A DNA stretch of 64,000 nucleotides from Stictocephala bisonia (GCA_035578905.1 JAQJVL010002215.1:1-64000); one strand, 5' to 3'; shown: positions 52,526-61,965, counted from the first letter of the stretch. Numbers and translations: made by a program. The notes: generated by a model from the sequence alone, not told the origin.

Positions 52526-55500
52526 ATGGAATCCTTTGCCATTAACGATAACCTAGTCACCATTTCCCGCCAATTTAACACTTCCGACCCTGATCTCCTT
52601 AACGTACTTACTAGTCATAAAAATAAAATCATGGTCGAAATAAATAAACACTTAAACAGGCTCGGGGGAGTAAAATGGTACATCGCGGTCCAAATTAAAT
52701 TCACAAAATTTGTTAACAACGAAGAAATTACCACAACTCCATTCTTTCACGGCAAAACTCGTCCTTTGTTACCTTCCGATTCTCTAGATGTACAATACTC
52801 TGAAGCTACAGACAAAATTTTAGAAAGTGTGGCTAAGTGGGTAAGTCAAGGTAGTGGGTGGGTAATAGAAAATGTTTTACGACTCAATTTGTTTATTGTT
52901 AAATTTCAACCCTTGTACGCCTCTTCTTACATACCCACCCCGAAAAAAATTTCAAACCCTATGCATGGAATTGTAAATGTTAAAAATAACGATCAAAAAT
53001 GTTTCCTGTACTCTGTACTTGCCCAATTGTTCCCTGACCGAAATAGACGCGTAAGTTATTACAAAAAACTTGAATCTAAATTAAACATGTCTGGGATTAG
53101 CTATCCTGTCAAAATTACCGATTTAGACAAATTTGAAAAATTGAACCCCGCTATCTCTGTAAATGTCTTTGGTTTTGAAAAAGACGAAATTTACCCCCTA
53201 AGAATAACCAAAGAAAAATTTAGAGCTCACCACGTAAACTTGTTACTACTGACTACTGACACTACCTCCCACTACTGCCTAATCACTCACATGTCCCGAC
53301 TTTTATCCCACTTGACTAAACACAACGGTGTTAGGTTCTACTGTGACTACTGCCTACACAGATTTTCTAACCAAGACTTACTTACTAACCACTTACCTTT
53401 GTGTTCACCACACGGTGCACAAAAGACCAGACTTCCTACTGATGACGAAAAATACATGTCTTTCAAAAATTACACACTAACACATAAAGTTCCCTTCACT
53501 ATTTATTGTGATTTTGAATCTTTTGTTGTACCTATCCCTACTACACTCAATAATCCATCTACTTCACATACTACCAACACTGCCCATCACGTACCTTCTG
53601 GCTTTTGCTACGTAATTATTGACAGTGATGGCAAACCAGTAAAGCAACCTAAAGTCTATAGCGGCCCCGACGTTGTAGATACGTTTCTAAATTGTTTGAT
53701 TGCAGAGTCTGAGGAACTCTTACCCATTATCAAAAAGAATATTCCTATCAATATGTCTCAACAAGACAAAATTATTTTCCAAAATGCTACCACCTGTCAC
53801 CTTTGTCGAAAACCTTTAGATGGAGACAAAGTGGCCAATCATAATCACCTAACGGGGCAGTTCTTGGGACCCGCCCACAATTCATGCAATCTAAATTATA
53901 AAGTTCCCGATCACATTCCTGTATTCTTCCATAACCTCAGAGGTTATGACTGCCACCACTTGATCCAAGGGTTAGGTAAATTCAAAAAAGAAAAACTGTC
54001 ATGTATCGCTACTACTAGCGAACGGTACATTTCAGTCACCCTTGAATCTTTACGATTTTTGGACTCACTCCAATTCCTTAACGCTTCTTTGGACACACTT
54101 GTGTCCAACTTAGTTTCTGACGGGGCATCAAAATTCAAAATTTTAGGGCAGTGTATGACCAACACAGACTTACTACTACGAAAAGGCGTCTTTCCCTACA
54201 CTTACATGACAAACGAATCAAAATTTAACGATACTGAACTGCCTCCCAAGGAGGCGTTCTACAACGACTTAACCAAAACACATATTTCAGACGACGACTA
54301 CACACACGCACAGACTGTGTGGTCAACCTTTGGTATGACCACTATGAAACAATATCACGACCTTTACTTACTCACAGACGTACTATTACTTGCTGACGTA
54401 TTTGAAAATTTTAGGACGACCAGTATGACTTACTACGGGATTGACCCGTGTAACGTCTACTCTGCCCCCGGACTAGCATGGAATTCCATGCTGAAAATGA
54501 CAGACGTAAAACTCGAACTACTCACTGACATTGACCAGCACCTCTTTGTCGAGTCTGGGATCCGGGGCGGTGTCTCCATGATACCCAACCGGTACGCCCA
54601 GGCCAACAACCCTTACTTACCCAACTTTGACAACACAAAACCCACCAACTACCTCCTTTATCTTGATTGTAACAACCTCTATGGTACCAGTATGTCCGAT
54701 AGACTCCCAGAGTCTGATTTCAAATGGATAGACCCCCGAAACATTGACATTTCAAAAGTACCTGACGACTCCGACACCGGTTACATTTTAGAAGTTGACT
54801 TACACTACCCTGACCACCTACATGACTTACATTCCGACTTTCCTCTGGCCCCAGAAAGAAAAATTGTGACATACGATATGCTTTCCCCCTACTGTAAGGA
54901 CTTGCTTCATGAACTCGACTACAAACAACCCCAGTCTGAAAAACTACTGACTACTCTCTCTGACAAAACCAAGTACGTTGTACACTACAAGACTCTAAAA
55001 CTTTACTTACAACTTGGACTTGTACTGACCAAAATTCACAGAGCTCTAAGTTTTAAACAGTCTGCCTGGTTAGCCCAATTTATTAATTTTAATACAGAGA
55101 AAAGAAAATGTGCCAAAAATAACTTTGAAAAAGATTTTTTTAAATTAATGAATAATGCGACATATGGAAAGAGTTTGGAAAATGTAAGATCTAGGATAGA
55201 CTTTAAACTTGTAAATAACGAAAAACAATTGGTCAAATGGACAGCTAGTCCCAGGCTTAAAACATTTTTCGCATACAATAAAGATATCGCGGGATTGGCT
55301 TTGAAAAAACAAACAATTTTCCTAAACAGACCCATTTATGTTGGATTTACAGTATTAGAAATTTCAAAATCTATAATGTACAACTTTCACTACAACTGGG
55401 CAATTGCAAAGTATGGGAAAAACATAAAACTTTGTATGACTGACACAGACTCACTATTCTACAACGTATATACTCCCGACGTTTACGCAGATATGAAAAA

Positions 55501-55720
55501 CGAATTACACCTTTTTGACACGTCCGACTATCCACCTAGCCACCAATGTTACAGTGTAGAAAACAAAAAAGCATTAGGAAAATTTAAAGACGAACTAAAC
55601 TCAAATCCGGCTAGGGAAATAATTGGCTTGAGAGCGAAATGCTACTCCGTTCTAAATTCTAATCTAGAGGAAAAGAAGGTAGCCAAAGGCGTCCCCCGAG
55701 TCGCGATAAAAAACAATTAA
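52526..55720 (+). CDS. polB: protein-primed DNA polymerase B (Polinton pPolB)
   Basis: This is the replicative polymerase of the element, expected to copy its linear genome by protein priming in the nucleus. A C2HC-type finger lies at residues 273-293. The exonuclease motifs are YCDFE (D329, E331), NLRGYD (D475) and YHDLYLLTD (Y610, D618). An inserted HNH/endonuclease-VII-like zinc motif spans about 424-460 (CxxC...HNH.TG...AH..CN). The polymerase motifs are A (LDCNNLYG, D714), B (KLMNNATYG, K873-Y880) and C (TDTDS, D973 and D975), with a KGVP block near the end. The N-terminal 250 residues contain a conserved-looking C159/H249 segment that could be a cysteine-protease-like fold. The 1064 residues are uninterrupted, but the last part of the protein is displaced by a frameshift near the A6 run at about 55705. 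ATG at 52526 is the first in frame after the promoter. Confidence 0.95.
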   Translation: MESFAINDNLVTISRQFNTSDPDLLNVLTSHKNKIMVEINKHLNRLGGVKWYIAVQIKFTKFVNNEEITTTPFFHGKTRPLLPSDSLDVQYSEATDKILESVAKWVSQGSGWVIENVLRLNLFIVKFQPLYASSYIPTPKKISNPMHGIVNVKNNDQKCFLYSVLAQLFPDRNRRVSYYKKLESKLNMSGISYPVKITDLDKFEKLNPAISVNVFGFEKDEIYPLRITKEKFRAHHVNLLLLTTDTTSHYCLITHMSRLLSHLTKHNGVRFYCDYCLHRFSNQDLLTNHLPLCSPHGAQKTRLPTDDEKYMSFKNYTLTHKVPFTIYCDFESFVVPIPTTLNNPSTSHTTNTAHHVPSGFCYVIIDSDGKPVKQPKVYSGPDVVDTFLNCLIAESEELLPIIKKNIPINMSQQDKIIFQNATTCHLCRKPLDGDKVANHNHLTGQFLGPAHNSCNLNYKVPDHIPVFFHNLRGYDCHHLIQGLGKFKKEKLSCIATTSERYISVTLESLRFLDSLQFLNASLDTLVSNLVSDGASKFKILGQCMTNTDLLLRKGVFPYTYMTNESKFNDTELPPKEAFYNDLTKTHISDDDYTHAQTVWSTFGMTTMKQYHDLYLLTDVLLLADVFENFRTTSMTYYGIDPCNVYSAPGLAWNSMLKMTDVKLELLTDIDQHLFVESGIRGGVSMIPNRYAQANNPYLPNFDNTKPTNYLLYLDCNNLYGTSMSDRLPESDFKWIDPRNIDISKVPDDSDTGYILEVDLHYPDHLHDLHSDFPLAPERKIVTYDMLSPYCKDLLHELDYKQPQSEKLLTTLSDKTKYVVHYKTLKLYLQLGLVLTKIHRALSFKQSAWLAQFINFNTEKRKCAKNNFEKDFFKLMNNATYGKSLENVRSRIDFKLVNNEKQLVKWTASPRLKTFFAYNKDIAGLALKKQTIFLNRPIYVGFTVLEISKSIMYNFHYNWAIAKYGKNIKLCMTDTDSLFYNVYTPDVYADMKNELHLFDTSDYPPSHQCYSVENKKALGKFKDELNSNPAREIIGLRAKCYSVLNSNLEEKKVAKGVPRVAIKNN

Positions 55721-55972
55721 AACACGAAATGTACAAAGACTGTTTGCTTAATCATTTGACAAAAACAACATCCGCTCTAAACATCCGTAGTGAAAAACAT
55801 AATATTTACACACAACACATTTCAAAATTATCACTTTCCCCCTTTTGACGATAAAAGATACATCTTGGAAAACGGCATAGATACTTTGGCCTACGGTCAC
55901 CATTTAATTAACAAAAAACGAGCTTTAGAACACGACCATGATTACACAACTAAAAAACTAAAACTAAAATAA
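55721..55972 (+). pseudogene. displaced C-terminal tail of PolB
   Basis: Translation past the polymerase stop is coding-like in the +2 frame from about 55723 to 55846. After a second shift at the C5T4 run (about 55838-55847) it returns to the original frame, with the motif DDKRYI and then YGHH, up to a stop at 55970-55972. Such a segment ends many Polinton polymerases as far as I know. The two changes offset each other, and the gene as laid out spans 52526-55972. An AATAAA signal (55968-55973) overlaps the stop. Confidence 0.7.
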
Positions 55973-55973
55973 A

Positions 55974-56640
55974 AACATACCTTACAAAAGCAAACTCATC
56001 CTACTCCATCCTCTACATGACTGTCCACCACACCCTATCCCCACCACATCCATCCTTATCACGCTAATGGCATCGATCCCACTACATCGTAACTTTGAAC
56101 AGATTTTTGTACATAACTTTCAATGTATATGCAAAGTCTACAGGATTTGACTCACCAAATAGGTGAAATATCAGCTACATAAAAAATGTAAATTAAAAAG
56201 TATTCATTTTTGAACATACATTATTTCTGTACCATAACTCTTGGTGTGAGATGAATTAAGTCCGGGTGCTATGATCCGTTACGTACGTGACCATAGACCC
56301 ATATGGTGACTGTGTGCCCTTTCCTACTGTAATGGTACGGTTAGTGGACCTGTATGAATGAAGGTGCTCCAGACCTGACCATGACAAGTGGAATATGGCT
56401 GTTAGACCTTATGATAAGGGTTAGATGGTGATTACATGAGGAGTGTGATTACGATCAACTCAGATTGAATGCCTCCGGAAGGGTTATGGGACATTGGGTC
56501 CTAGATGACAACGTCATCTAATGACGAATGTATGTTAAGTAAGGCTTTACAATTGGCAGGGAGGCAGTAAACTTTATTTATATTATTTTTATGGTCGACT
56601 GCCACCGTATAGAGCGAGGTTGGGGCTCTATACACCAAAA
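55974..56640 (+). other. non-coding spacer between PolB and integrase
   Basis: No open frame, and an unusual even base composition from about 56230 (for example GGTGCTATGATCC, AAGTGGAATATGGCTG). There are short inverted repeats such as AGATGAC-AAC-GTCATCT near 56502. The origin is unknown. It could be an inserted foreign piece, a decayed gene or a regulatory segment. Confidence 0.5.
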
Positions 56641-56691
56641 AAAATCCAAATAAATTGTTAAACTTTACCTAAACCATTCCATTCTTCCACT

Positions 56692-57621
56692 ATGAGTGTA
56701 AGAGAGCAGATAGCAAGGGAGCTACATGCTCCAGTTAGAAAAAAATTCCCTACTAGACCCGTAGAAGTTAAGGGAATACAAGACTTGTTCCAAGCTGACT
56801 TGGTCGAAATGATACCATACTCAAAGTTTAACAAGGGCTACAAGTACATTCTCACAGTAATTAACTGCTTTACCAAATACGCTTACGCAATACCAGTCAA
56901 GGACAAGTCTGGACAGGAAATCGTTAAAGCCATAACACCCGTATTAAAGTCCAATAAAATGAAACATTTACAAACAGATGCGGGTAAAGAATTCTACAAC
57001 GTAGGATTCACAAAGCTAATGAAAACATATGGTATAAACCATTACTCGAGCTACAGTGATAAGAAGGCGTCCATCGTAGAGCGGTTTAACCGCAGTCTCA
57101 AAGCATTAATGTGGCGAAAGTTCACGGAGCAAGGTAAGTATCAATGGGTCAAGATACTACCTTCTTTGTTGGAAGAATACAACAGAAGAATACACAAAAC
57201 TATTGGCATGGCTCCAAGTCATGTGAACAAAAGAAACGAAAACATAGTCAGAAAAAACATTAATAAAAATAGACAAAAATACAAGAAAGTGGATAAAAAG
57301 GTCCGTTTTAAAGTAGGTGACAAGGTGAGGATAAGTAAGTATAAAAAAGTCTTTGACAAAGGATACCTACCCAACTGGACTAACGAGATATTTACTGTGT
57401 ACAAAGTCCAAACTACTATTCCTACAACCTACCTCCTCAAAGACCATACTGGTGACGTCATCAAAGGAAGTTTCTACGAAAAAGAGCTACAAAAATCCAA
57501 AACAGATGATGTATACCTGGTTGAAAAAGTACTTAGAAAAAAAGGAAACAAAGTATTAGTTAAATGGGCAGGATATGACGGTAAACACAATACATGGGTG
57601 AACAAGAAAGACTTGGTATAA
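56692..57621 (+). CDS. int: Polinton integrase (rve, DDE) with chromodomain
   Basis: This enzyme would insert the linear element DNA into host chromosomes, giving 6-bp target duplications in this family. The 309 residues comprise a retrovirus-type integrase core with the acidic triad D36 (QADLVE), D96 (QTDAGKEF) and E130 (ASIVERFNR). A basic SH3-like stretch spans about 195-260 (KVGDKVRISKYK). A C-terminal chromodomain at about 263-309 (YLVEKVL...VKWAGYD...TWVNKKDL) may direct insertion to modified histones. An in-frame stop at 56659 lies upstream of the ATG, so the usual N-terminal HHCC zinc domain is not encoded in this frame. The frame is intact. The stop codon overlaps both the TATA box of the next gene and an AATAAA signal. 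Confidence 0.95.
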   Translation: MSVREQIARELHAPVRKKFPTRPVEVKGIQDLFQADLVEMIPYSKFNKGYKYILTVINCFTKYAYAIPVKDKSGQEIVKAITPVLKSNKMKHLQTDAGKEFYNVGFTKLMKTYGINHYSSYSDKKASIVERFNRSLKALMWRKFTEQGKYQWVKILPSLLEEYNRRIHKTIGMAPSHVNKRNENIVRKNINKNRQKYKKVDKKVRFKVGDKVRISKYKKVFDKGYLPNWTNEIFTVYKVQTTIPTTYLLKDHTGDVIKGSFYEKELQKSKTDDVYLVEKVLRKKGNKVLVKWAGYDGKHNTWVNKKDLV

Positions 57622-57648
57622 ATAAAGGCTTCCCTTACACTTTCATTC
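57617..57648 (+). promoter_or_regulatory. core promoter of ATPase gene, fused to poly(A) signal
   Basis: TATAAATAAA starts at 57617 and a perfect TCAKTY initiator (TCATTC, A at 57645) follows 28 bp later. The ATPase ATG is at 57660. The same bases hold AATAAA (57621-57626), a possible polyadenylation signal for the integrase message. Confidence 0.6.
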
Positions 57649-57659
57649 ATAACTCAACA

Positions 57660-58344
57660 ATGCGTGTTATTGAACAGGACACAAAGCTACCTATCGAAAA
57701 CTTTGACATGTACACTATACGCACAGGTAGTGACATTAAACACGGACCATTATTTCCATCCACTATAAGGTGCATAGTGGCTTGGACCTAGTAATTGTGG
57801 TAAAACGAACGTTGTTTTCAACATGTTGTTCGATCCAAACGGATTAAGGTTCGAAAATGTTTACATTTTCTCAAAGTCCCTACATCAACCCAAGTATCAA
57901 TTTTTAAAAAGTGTTTTACCTGAGGAAATTGGATACTTTGTATTTGATGAAAACACTAAAGTCATACCACCTAAAGAAGCTAAAAACAATTCTATTATGA
58001 TTTTTGACGACATTGCATGTGAAAAACACGATAATATACGCAACTACTTTACCATGGGTCGACATAATAACATTGATTCCTTTTATATAGGACAAACCTA
58101 TAGTAGGATACCCAAACAGTTGGTGAGAGATAATACAAACTTGATTATTTTATTCAAACAGGACGAAACAAATCTCAAACATGTTTACAATGATCATGTA
58201 AATACGGACATGACTTTTGAAAAGTTTCGAGAAATGTGCGCTTTAGCTTGGAAAGATAAGTACAGTTTTTTCTGTATTAGTAAGGACTGTGAATTGGATA
58301 AAGGGAGATACAGAGTTAGCTTTGACAAGTTTCTAGTCTCGTAA
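57660..58344 (+). pseudogene. genome-packaging ATPase (FtsK/HerA, A32-like), one frameshift
   Basis: This ATPase is expected to pump the element genome into preformed capsids. The N-terminal part reads in one frame from ATG 57660 to about 57780. The rest reads in the next frame and includes Walker A (GPSNCGKT, codons 57784-57807), Walker B (IMIFDD, aspartates at 58006-58011) and a downstream QTYSRIP...NLIILFKQ segment typical of the viral A32-like group. The overall span of about 228 codons fits the family. The single shift near 57775-57784 has no long homopolymer beside it. It begins 38 bp after the integrase stop and has its own TATA/initiator. Confidence 0.85.
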
Positions 58345-58380
58345 TATAAATACGACCTACTTTAATTTTCAACAACAGTT
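58345..58380 (+). promoter_or_regulatory. core promoter before 58429 gene
   Basis: TATAAAT (58345-58351) begins one base after the ATPase stop. An initiator-like ACAGTT (A at 58377) follows at 32 bp and the next ATG is at 58429. Confidence 0.5.
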
Positions 58381-58428
58381 AGTGACAAGCCTCTGTGTGG
58401 TCCACAACTAGAACAAACTCTTTGTAAC

Positions 58429-59399
58429 ATGTCGCAAAACAGTAAACATCAAACTCTTACGAGAAGAATTATACAGCTGCAAGATGCTGTCCGCCGCAAG
58501 TATCGTGCTTTCAAGTTGGGTAACATGTATACCGAACAAACATTAGAAAAACAGTACAAACCAATTTTAACTGAACTTAGAAACAAAGCAGATATAAAAA
58601 ATGAACCAAAGGAGGAGCCTATGGACCTCAGTGTAGACGAGCAGGATAATTTTAAGCCAGACTATATGTCAACGCCTAAGGGGCCATCGTGGAACACACA
58701 AGTGTTTGAAACATCGTCTCCCCCTCCACCCTCAGTTAGCCAATTGATACAAAGTCCCGCAAAGTTTCACGAGGCGTCACAGTACGTTTTAGAGACATTT
58801 AACGCACCCATAACACAAAAATACATGTTAAAACTTTTAAAAGACGAAGCCGGTGTTAAGAATAAAATGGACAACATATACGGACCACATATAGACGGTG
58901 ATAAATTAATGGTGGGTAATCACTGCTTACATTCGACAACGAAGGAAACATTCACTTGAACAATGTACAGTACAGAGGAACCGAAGGCCTTTACGAATTA
59001 TTATTTAAAAGGCAACCTGATGAAAAGGTATACACACAAGATGATTTAGACGCTTATAAAGATGTAATGATAAAAACGAATGCGCATAGAAAAGGTTATT
59101 TACCTCATAATCACATTAACCGACCGACAAAGTCCATAAAATATAAAAACATAATTTCCGTATTATTCCCCAAACAAATGTACGGTAAAGGGCTAAAAGA
59201 CTTTAGATCACGTGACATTTCCTATTGGGACAATCCAAACGAATTATGTGATGGATTAAAACTTATTATAGCTTCGACAGAGGCCGGAAATGCTAACCAT
59301 AGGAACGAAATTCAAAACATAATCGAGGAATTAAAAGAAGCTAAAATTATATCAGGAGCTGGTAATAGCCGATACAAAGCATTAATCGCTTATGTGTAA
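58429..59399 (+). pseudogene. DUF8207-like virion-associated protein, one frameshift
   Basis: The first frame (58429 to about 58920) starts with a basic, helix-forming segment (RRIIQLQDAVRRKYRAFKLG). An acidic, proline-rich linker (KEEPMDLSVDEQ, SSPPPPSVSQ) follows. The second frame (about 58925-59399) carries a block beginning GTEGLYELLFKR and including DDLDAYKDVMIKTNAHRKGY, and ends with a helix containing NEIQNIIEELKEA. I recall this combination from a widespread family of uncharacterised insect proteins labelled DUF8207, which I take to be Polinton-derived. A frame change lies between about 58905 and 58935. Its function is unknown. The position among capsid genes suggests a structural or assembly role. 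Confidence 0.65.
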
Positions 59400-59419
59400 A
59401 CATGGATACTGATTTTGTG

Positions 59420-59456
59420 TATAAAAAGTATTTTCATACGTATATTTTCATCAGTT
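59420..59456 (+). promoter_or_regulatory. core promoter of fibre-like gene
   Basis: TATAAAA (59420-59426) and a perfect initiator TCAGTT (59451-59456, A at 59453) are 33 bp apart. The likely ATG (59462) follows only 9 bases after the start site. Confidence 0.6.
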
Positions 59457-59461
59457 CGACT

Positions 59462-60345
59462 ATGTCTGTAGACAAGTTTGGACGTGTTTTGCCCTCAGAG
59501 GGCAATGTAAGTGGTAAAGGACCGCAGGGTGAAGGTTTTAAACTAACACCTGAAGGAAACTATGATATTGAAAATAAACGAATGGTTAACGTCGGTGTGC
59601 CCGTGGCAGACAACGATGTTGTTACGAGAACATACCTTGAGGCTAACACAATGCCAAACTTACAAAACAGCTATTCTGCGCGTAACAAAAGAATAGAAAA
59701 TTTAGCATCACCAAAGGAGCTCGGAGATGCCGTGAATTTAAAAACTATAGGTGAACAATGTGTACTGTACCAACAAAAACAGTCAACGTAGGAGATAGGC
59801 TTATAACAAGGGTAAAGGACCCTACAGGTCCGAATCATGCGGAGACCAAACGTTACGTAGATGCTGCCGTTCCTGTTAAAAACTAGTAGTTATTGGAGTT
59901 TTGAAAAGCGACGTTTAGTTTCTGTAGCTGACCCACATGATAATCAAGATGCTGTAACCAAGTCATATCTACTGGAAAACTGTCCAAAGAAACGCAAGGA
60001 TGACTGGGACTTTGATAATATGGGAATTAAATCTGTTAGAGATGCGAAAGAAATGGACGAGGCTGTAAACCTAAAAGTGTTAACCGAAGCAAAATCGCAT
60101 ATTTTGGAAATATTAGGTCAACAAACAACAACTATAGGTTCAGTGCTGACATCACTTAAAGATACGGTTAGTGCACTGAGGGGCGGATTTATGAAAACAG
60201 CGCTAAATCTGAAAAACAACTTGGAAAATTCGGTCAGGTACTTTTTTCCCATATTCATGGTGCTAAAGGGCGGAGTACAGAAACACTGACCGCCGATAAC
60301 TACATAAACTGGACTGAAATTTTCGGTGAACAAGGTGAGGGGTAA
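59462..60345 (+). pseudogene. fibre-like repeat protein, three frameshifts
   Basis: At least five units of about 40 residues follow a pattern of basic residue, hydrophobic, V/N, then D/P..DAV.K.YL: KRMVNVGVPVADNDVVTRTYL, KRIENLASPKELGDAVNLKTI, a third in another frame around 59790-59865 (VKDPTG...TKRYVD), KRRLVSVADPHDNQDAVTKSYL and a fifth at about 60015-60095. This is the repeat style of trimeric phage tail fibres. A glycine-rich leader precedes it. Frame changes lie at about 59755-59765, at the A5 run near 59880 and at the T6 run near 60241. The last frame ends at 60345 with an INWTEIFGEQGEG tail. The start at 59462 is chosen because of the promoter. I infer a receptor-binding or spike role from the repeat type and the neighbours only. 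Confidence 0.6.
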
Positions 60346-60378
60346 TATAAAGTGAAATATAGCTAAGTCCCTTCATTC
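60346..60378 (+). promoter_or_regulatory. core promoter of PLA2 gene
   Basis: TATAAAG (60346-60352) begins directly after the fibre stop. A perfect initiator TCATTC (60373-60378, A at 60375) follows at 29 bp and the ATG is at 60409. Confidence 0.6.
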
Positions 60379-60408
60379 TTCAACTAACCTTCGTAAGAGA
60401 CACATATA

Positions 60409-60922
60409 ATGAAGAAGAAATCGTCACGTCGTGGAAGAGGACTTGTATCTAGTGAACTCGAAGGAATTGGAAGTTTAGCTGGAACAGCCTTAAACAGGGG
60501 TATTGATCTACTACCAGTGGAACTTCACCTGCCAGGATACAGTTACTGTGGGGTGGCACCAAGTTAAAGAAGAGATTAGCTCGTGGTGATCAGGGAATAA
60601 ACGGTCTGGACGAAGCCTGCAAGGCCCACGACATAGCCTACTCACAGTATTCAGACACAGCGCGGAGAGCGCAAGCTGACAGAGACTTGGGCCGAACGAG
60701 CTTGGCAAAGGTTTAAGGCATCAGATTCGTCTGTGGGTGAGAAAGCCGCAGCTTGGGTAGTTACAACAGCCATGAAGGCGAAAGCAAAGTTGGGTGGTTC
60801 TCATAAGAGAAAGAAGGGTGATGGGGTTGTATCTAAGACCCTGGGTAGGTCGAGGTGTTAAGAATGCGCCTAAAAACAAAAAGAAATGCACTTGTAAGAA
60901 GAAAAAAAAAACTTCAAATTAG
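60409..60922 (+). pseudogene. parvovirus-VP1-type phospholipase A2 protein, several frameshifts
   Basis: A basic N-terminus (KKKSSRRGRG) is followed by a hydrophobic LEGIGSLAGTAL segment. Then come a calcium-loop-like LPGYSYCG (about 60529-60553) and, in the next frame, the catalytic-type CKAHDIAY with the His-Asp pair at 60627-60632. This arrangement is that of the secreted-type PLA2 domain in parvovirus VP1 N-termini, used there to breach endosomal membranes. Related domains are reported in adintoviruses as I recall. The tail is strongly basic with a CTCKKKK ending. Frame changes lie at about 60550, 60693 and 60850, and the last frame stops at 60922. The start is fixed by the promoter. Confidence 0.7.
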
Positions 60923-61292
60923 TCTACGTTCCCGGACACGCCCTATCAAACCACGAACTTGTTACCTACGCTAAAAAATTAAACATTCCACACTTTCGAG
61001 GTGTTTACATGAGGGACACACTTCCGAATAAAACCTAGATTGAACGAAAGCGCAATTATTAATTTGGACAGTATACAGGGGGAAGGAACACATTGGGTTT
61101 GTTATAAAAAGCTAGGTAACGAGGTTTTTGTACTATGACAGTTTTGGTAACTTGCGTCCTCCTATGGAATTGATTATGTATTGGGGTCCCAGTGTTAATA
61201 TAAAGTATAACAATGAAAGACAACAGGATTTTGACTCAGTACTTTGTGGGCACTTGTGTTTAGAGTTCCTCGTTGATAATGTTTTGCCTTAG
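60898..61292 (+). pseudogene. adenain-like cysteine protease, two frameshifts
   Basis: This is a Ulp1/adenain-type maturation protease, expected to process capsid precursors. The catalytic residues appear in the right order: His in GTHWVCYKK (61091-61093), Asp in YYDSFG (61137-61139) and Cys in LCGHLC (61245-61247), preceded by a glutamine-containing RQQDFDS. Upstream is a VPGHALSNHELVTYAKKL segment. Frame changes lie near the A4 run at about 61029 and the T5 run at about 61125. No ATG is found in the first frame (a stop sits at 60895), so the start is uncertain and may lie inside the PLA2 tail. The end overlaps the next gene by 14 nt. Confidence 0.8.
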
Positions 61293-61965
61293 TGGACAGA
61301 GTTCAACGCTAAGTTGTGACATATTTCCTTCGATCGATTTATCGACAGGTGATTGGGAAATTGGTTTGATCGATCTCACAACGTACAACTCAATACCGAA
61401 TGTAGAAGAAAATGTGAACCGACACATTCCACTACGGGGACACTGTAATGAAAATTCCGACTGGCTCCTACGAGATTAGCGATTTAGAGAATTACATTAA
61501 CAATAACATAAAAACTGGTGTAAAATTCAGTTTAAAACCAAACAATAGTACTTTGAAAGTCGAAATTAATTGTAGCGAGCCCATTCACTTTGAAACAGGA
61601 AACAGCCTGGCTACCTTGCTCGGTTTTAATAAAACTGTATACGAAGCCAATAAAACTCACATGTCTGAGAATGAAGTTAACATTAACTCAGTAAATGTCG
61701 TTCGAGGTCACATGTAACGTGACAAGAGGCTCGTATCTGAACGGTCAGGAAAGCCATATAATACACGAATTTTATCCGTCAGTTCCACCTGGCTACAAAA
61801 ATAATTGAAACGCCTCATAACGTGATATATTTACCTGTGAGTGTGCAAGCTTTGAATTACATTACTTGTGAGCTGAGAGATCAACAAGGGAAGTTGATAA
61901 ACTTTAGAAACGAAACAATTTCGTTACGCTTACACTTAAGACGAAGCAATGGGATTAGTATTTAG
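61279..61965 (+). pseudogene. minor capsid (penton-like) protein, three frameshifts
   Basis: By position between protease and major capsid protein, and by sequence style, this is the Polinton minor capsid protein, a single-jelly-roll penton homologue. The opening contains DWEIGLIDLTTYNSIPNV. The middle contains IPTGSYEISDLENYI and LATLLGFNK. The end contains VTRGSYLNGQESHIIHEF and a strand-rich tail up to 61965. Frame changes occur at about 61425-61447, 61695-61712 and at the A5 run near 61798. The start at ATG 61279 is inside the last codons of the protease gene. No other stops interrupt the segments. Confidence 0.7.

Noticed and set aside
54000..55335. Minus-strand frames opposite the polymerase gene
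   Set aside because: Antisense shadows of the PolB reading frame.
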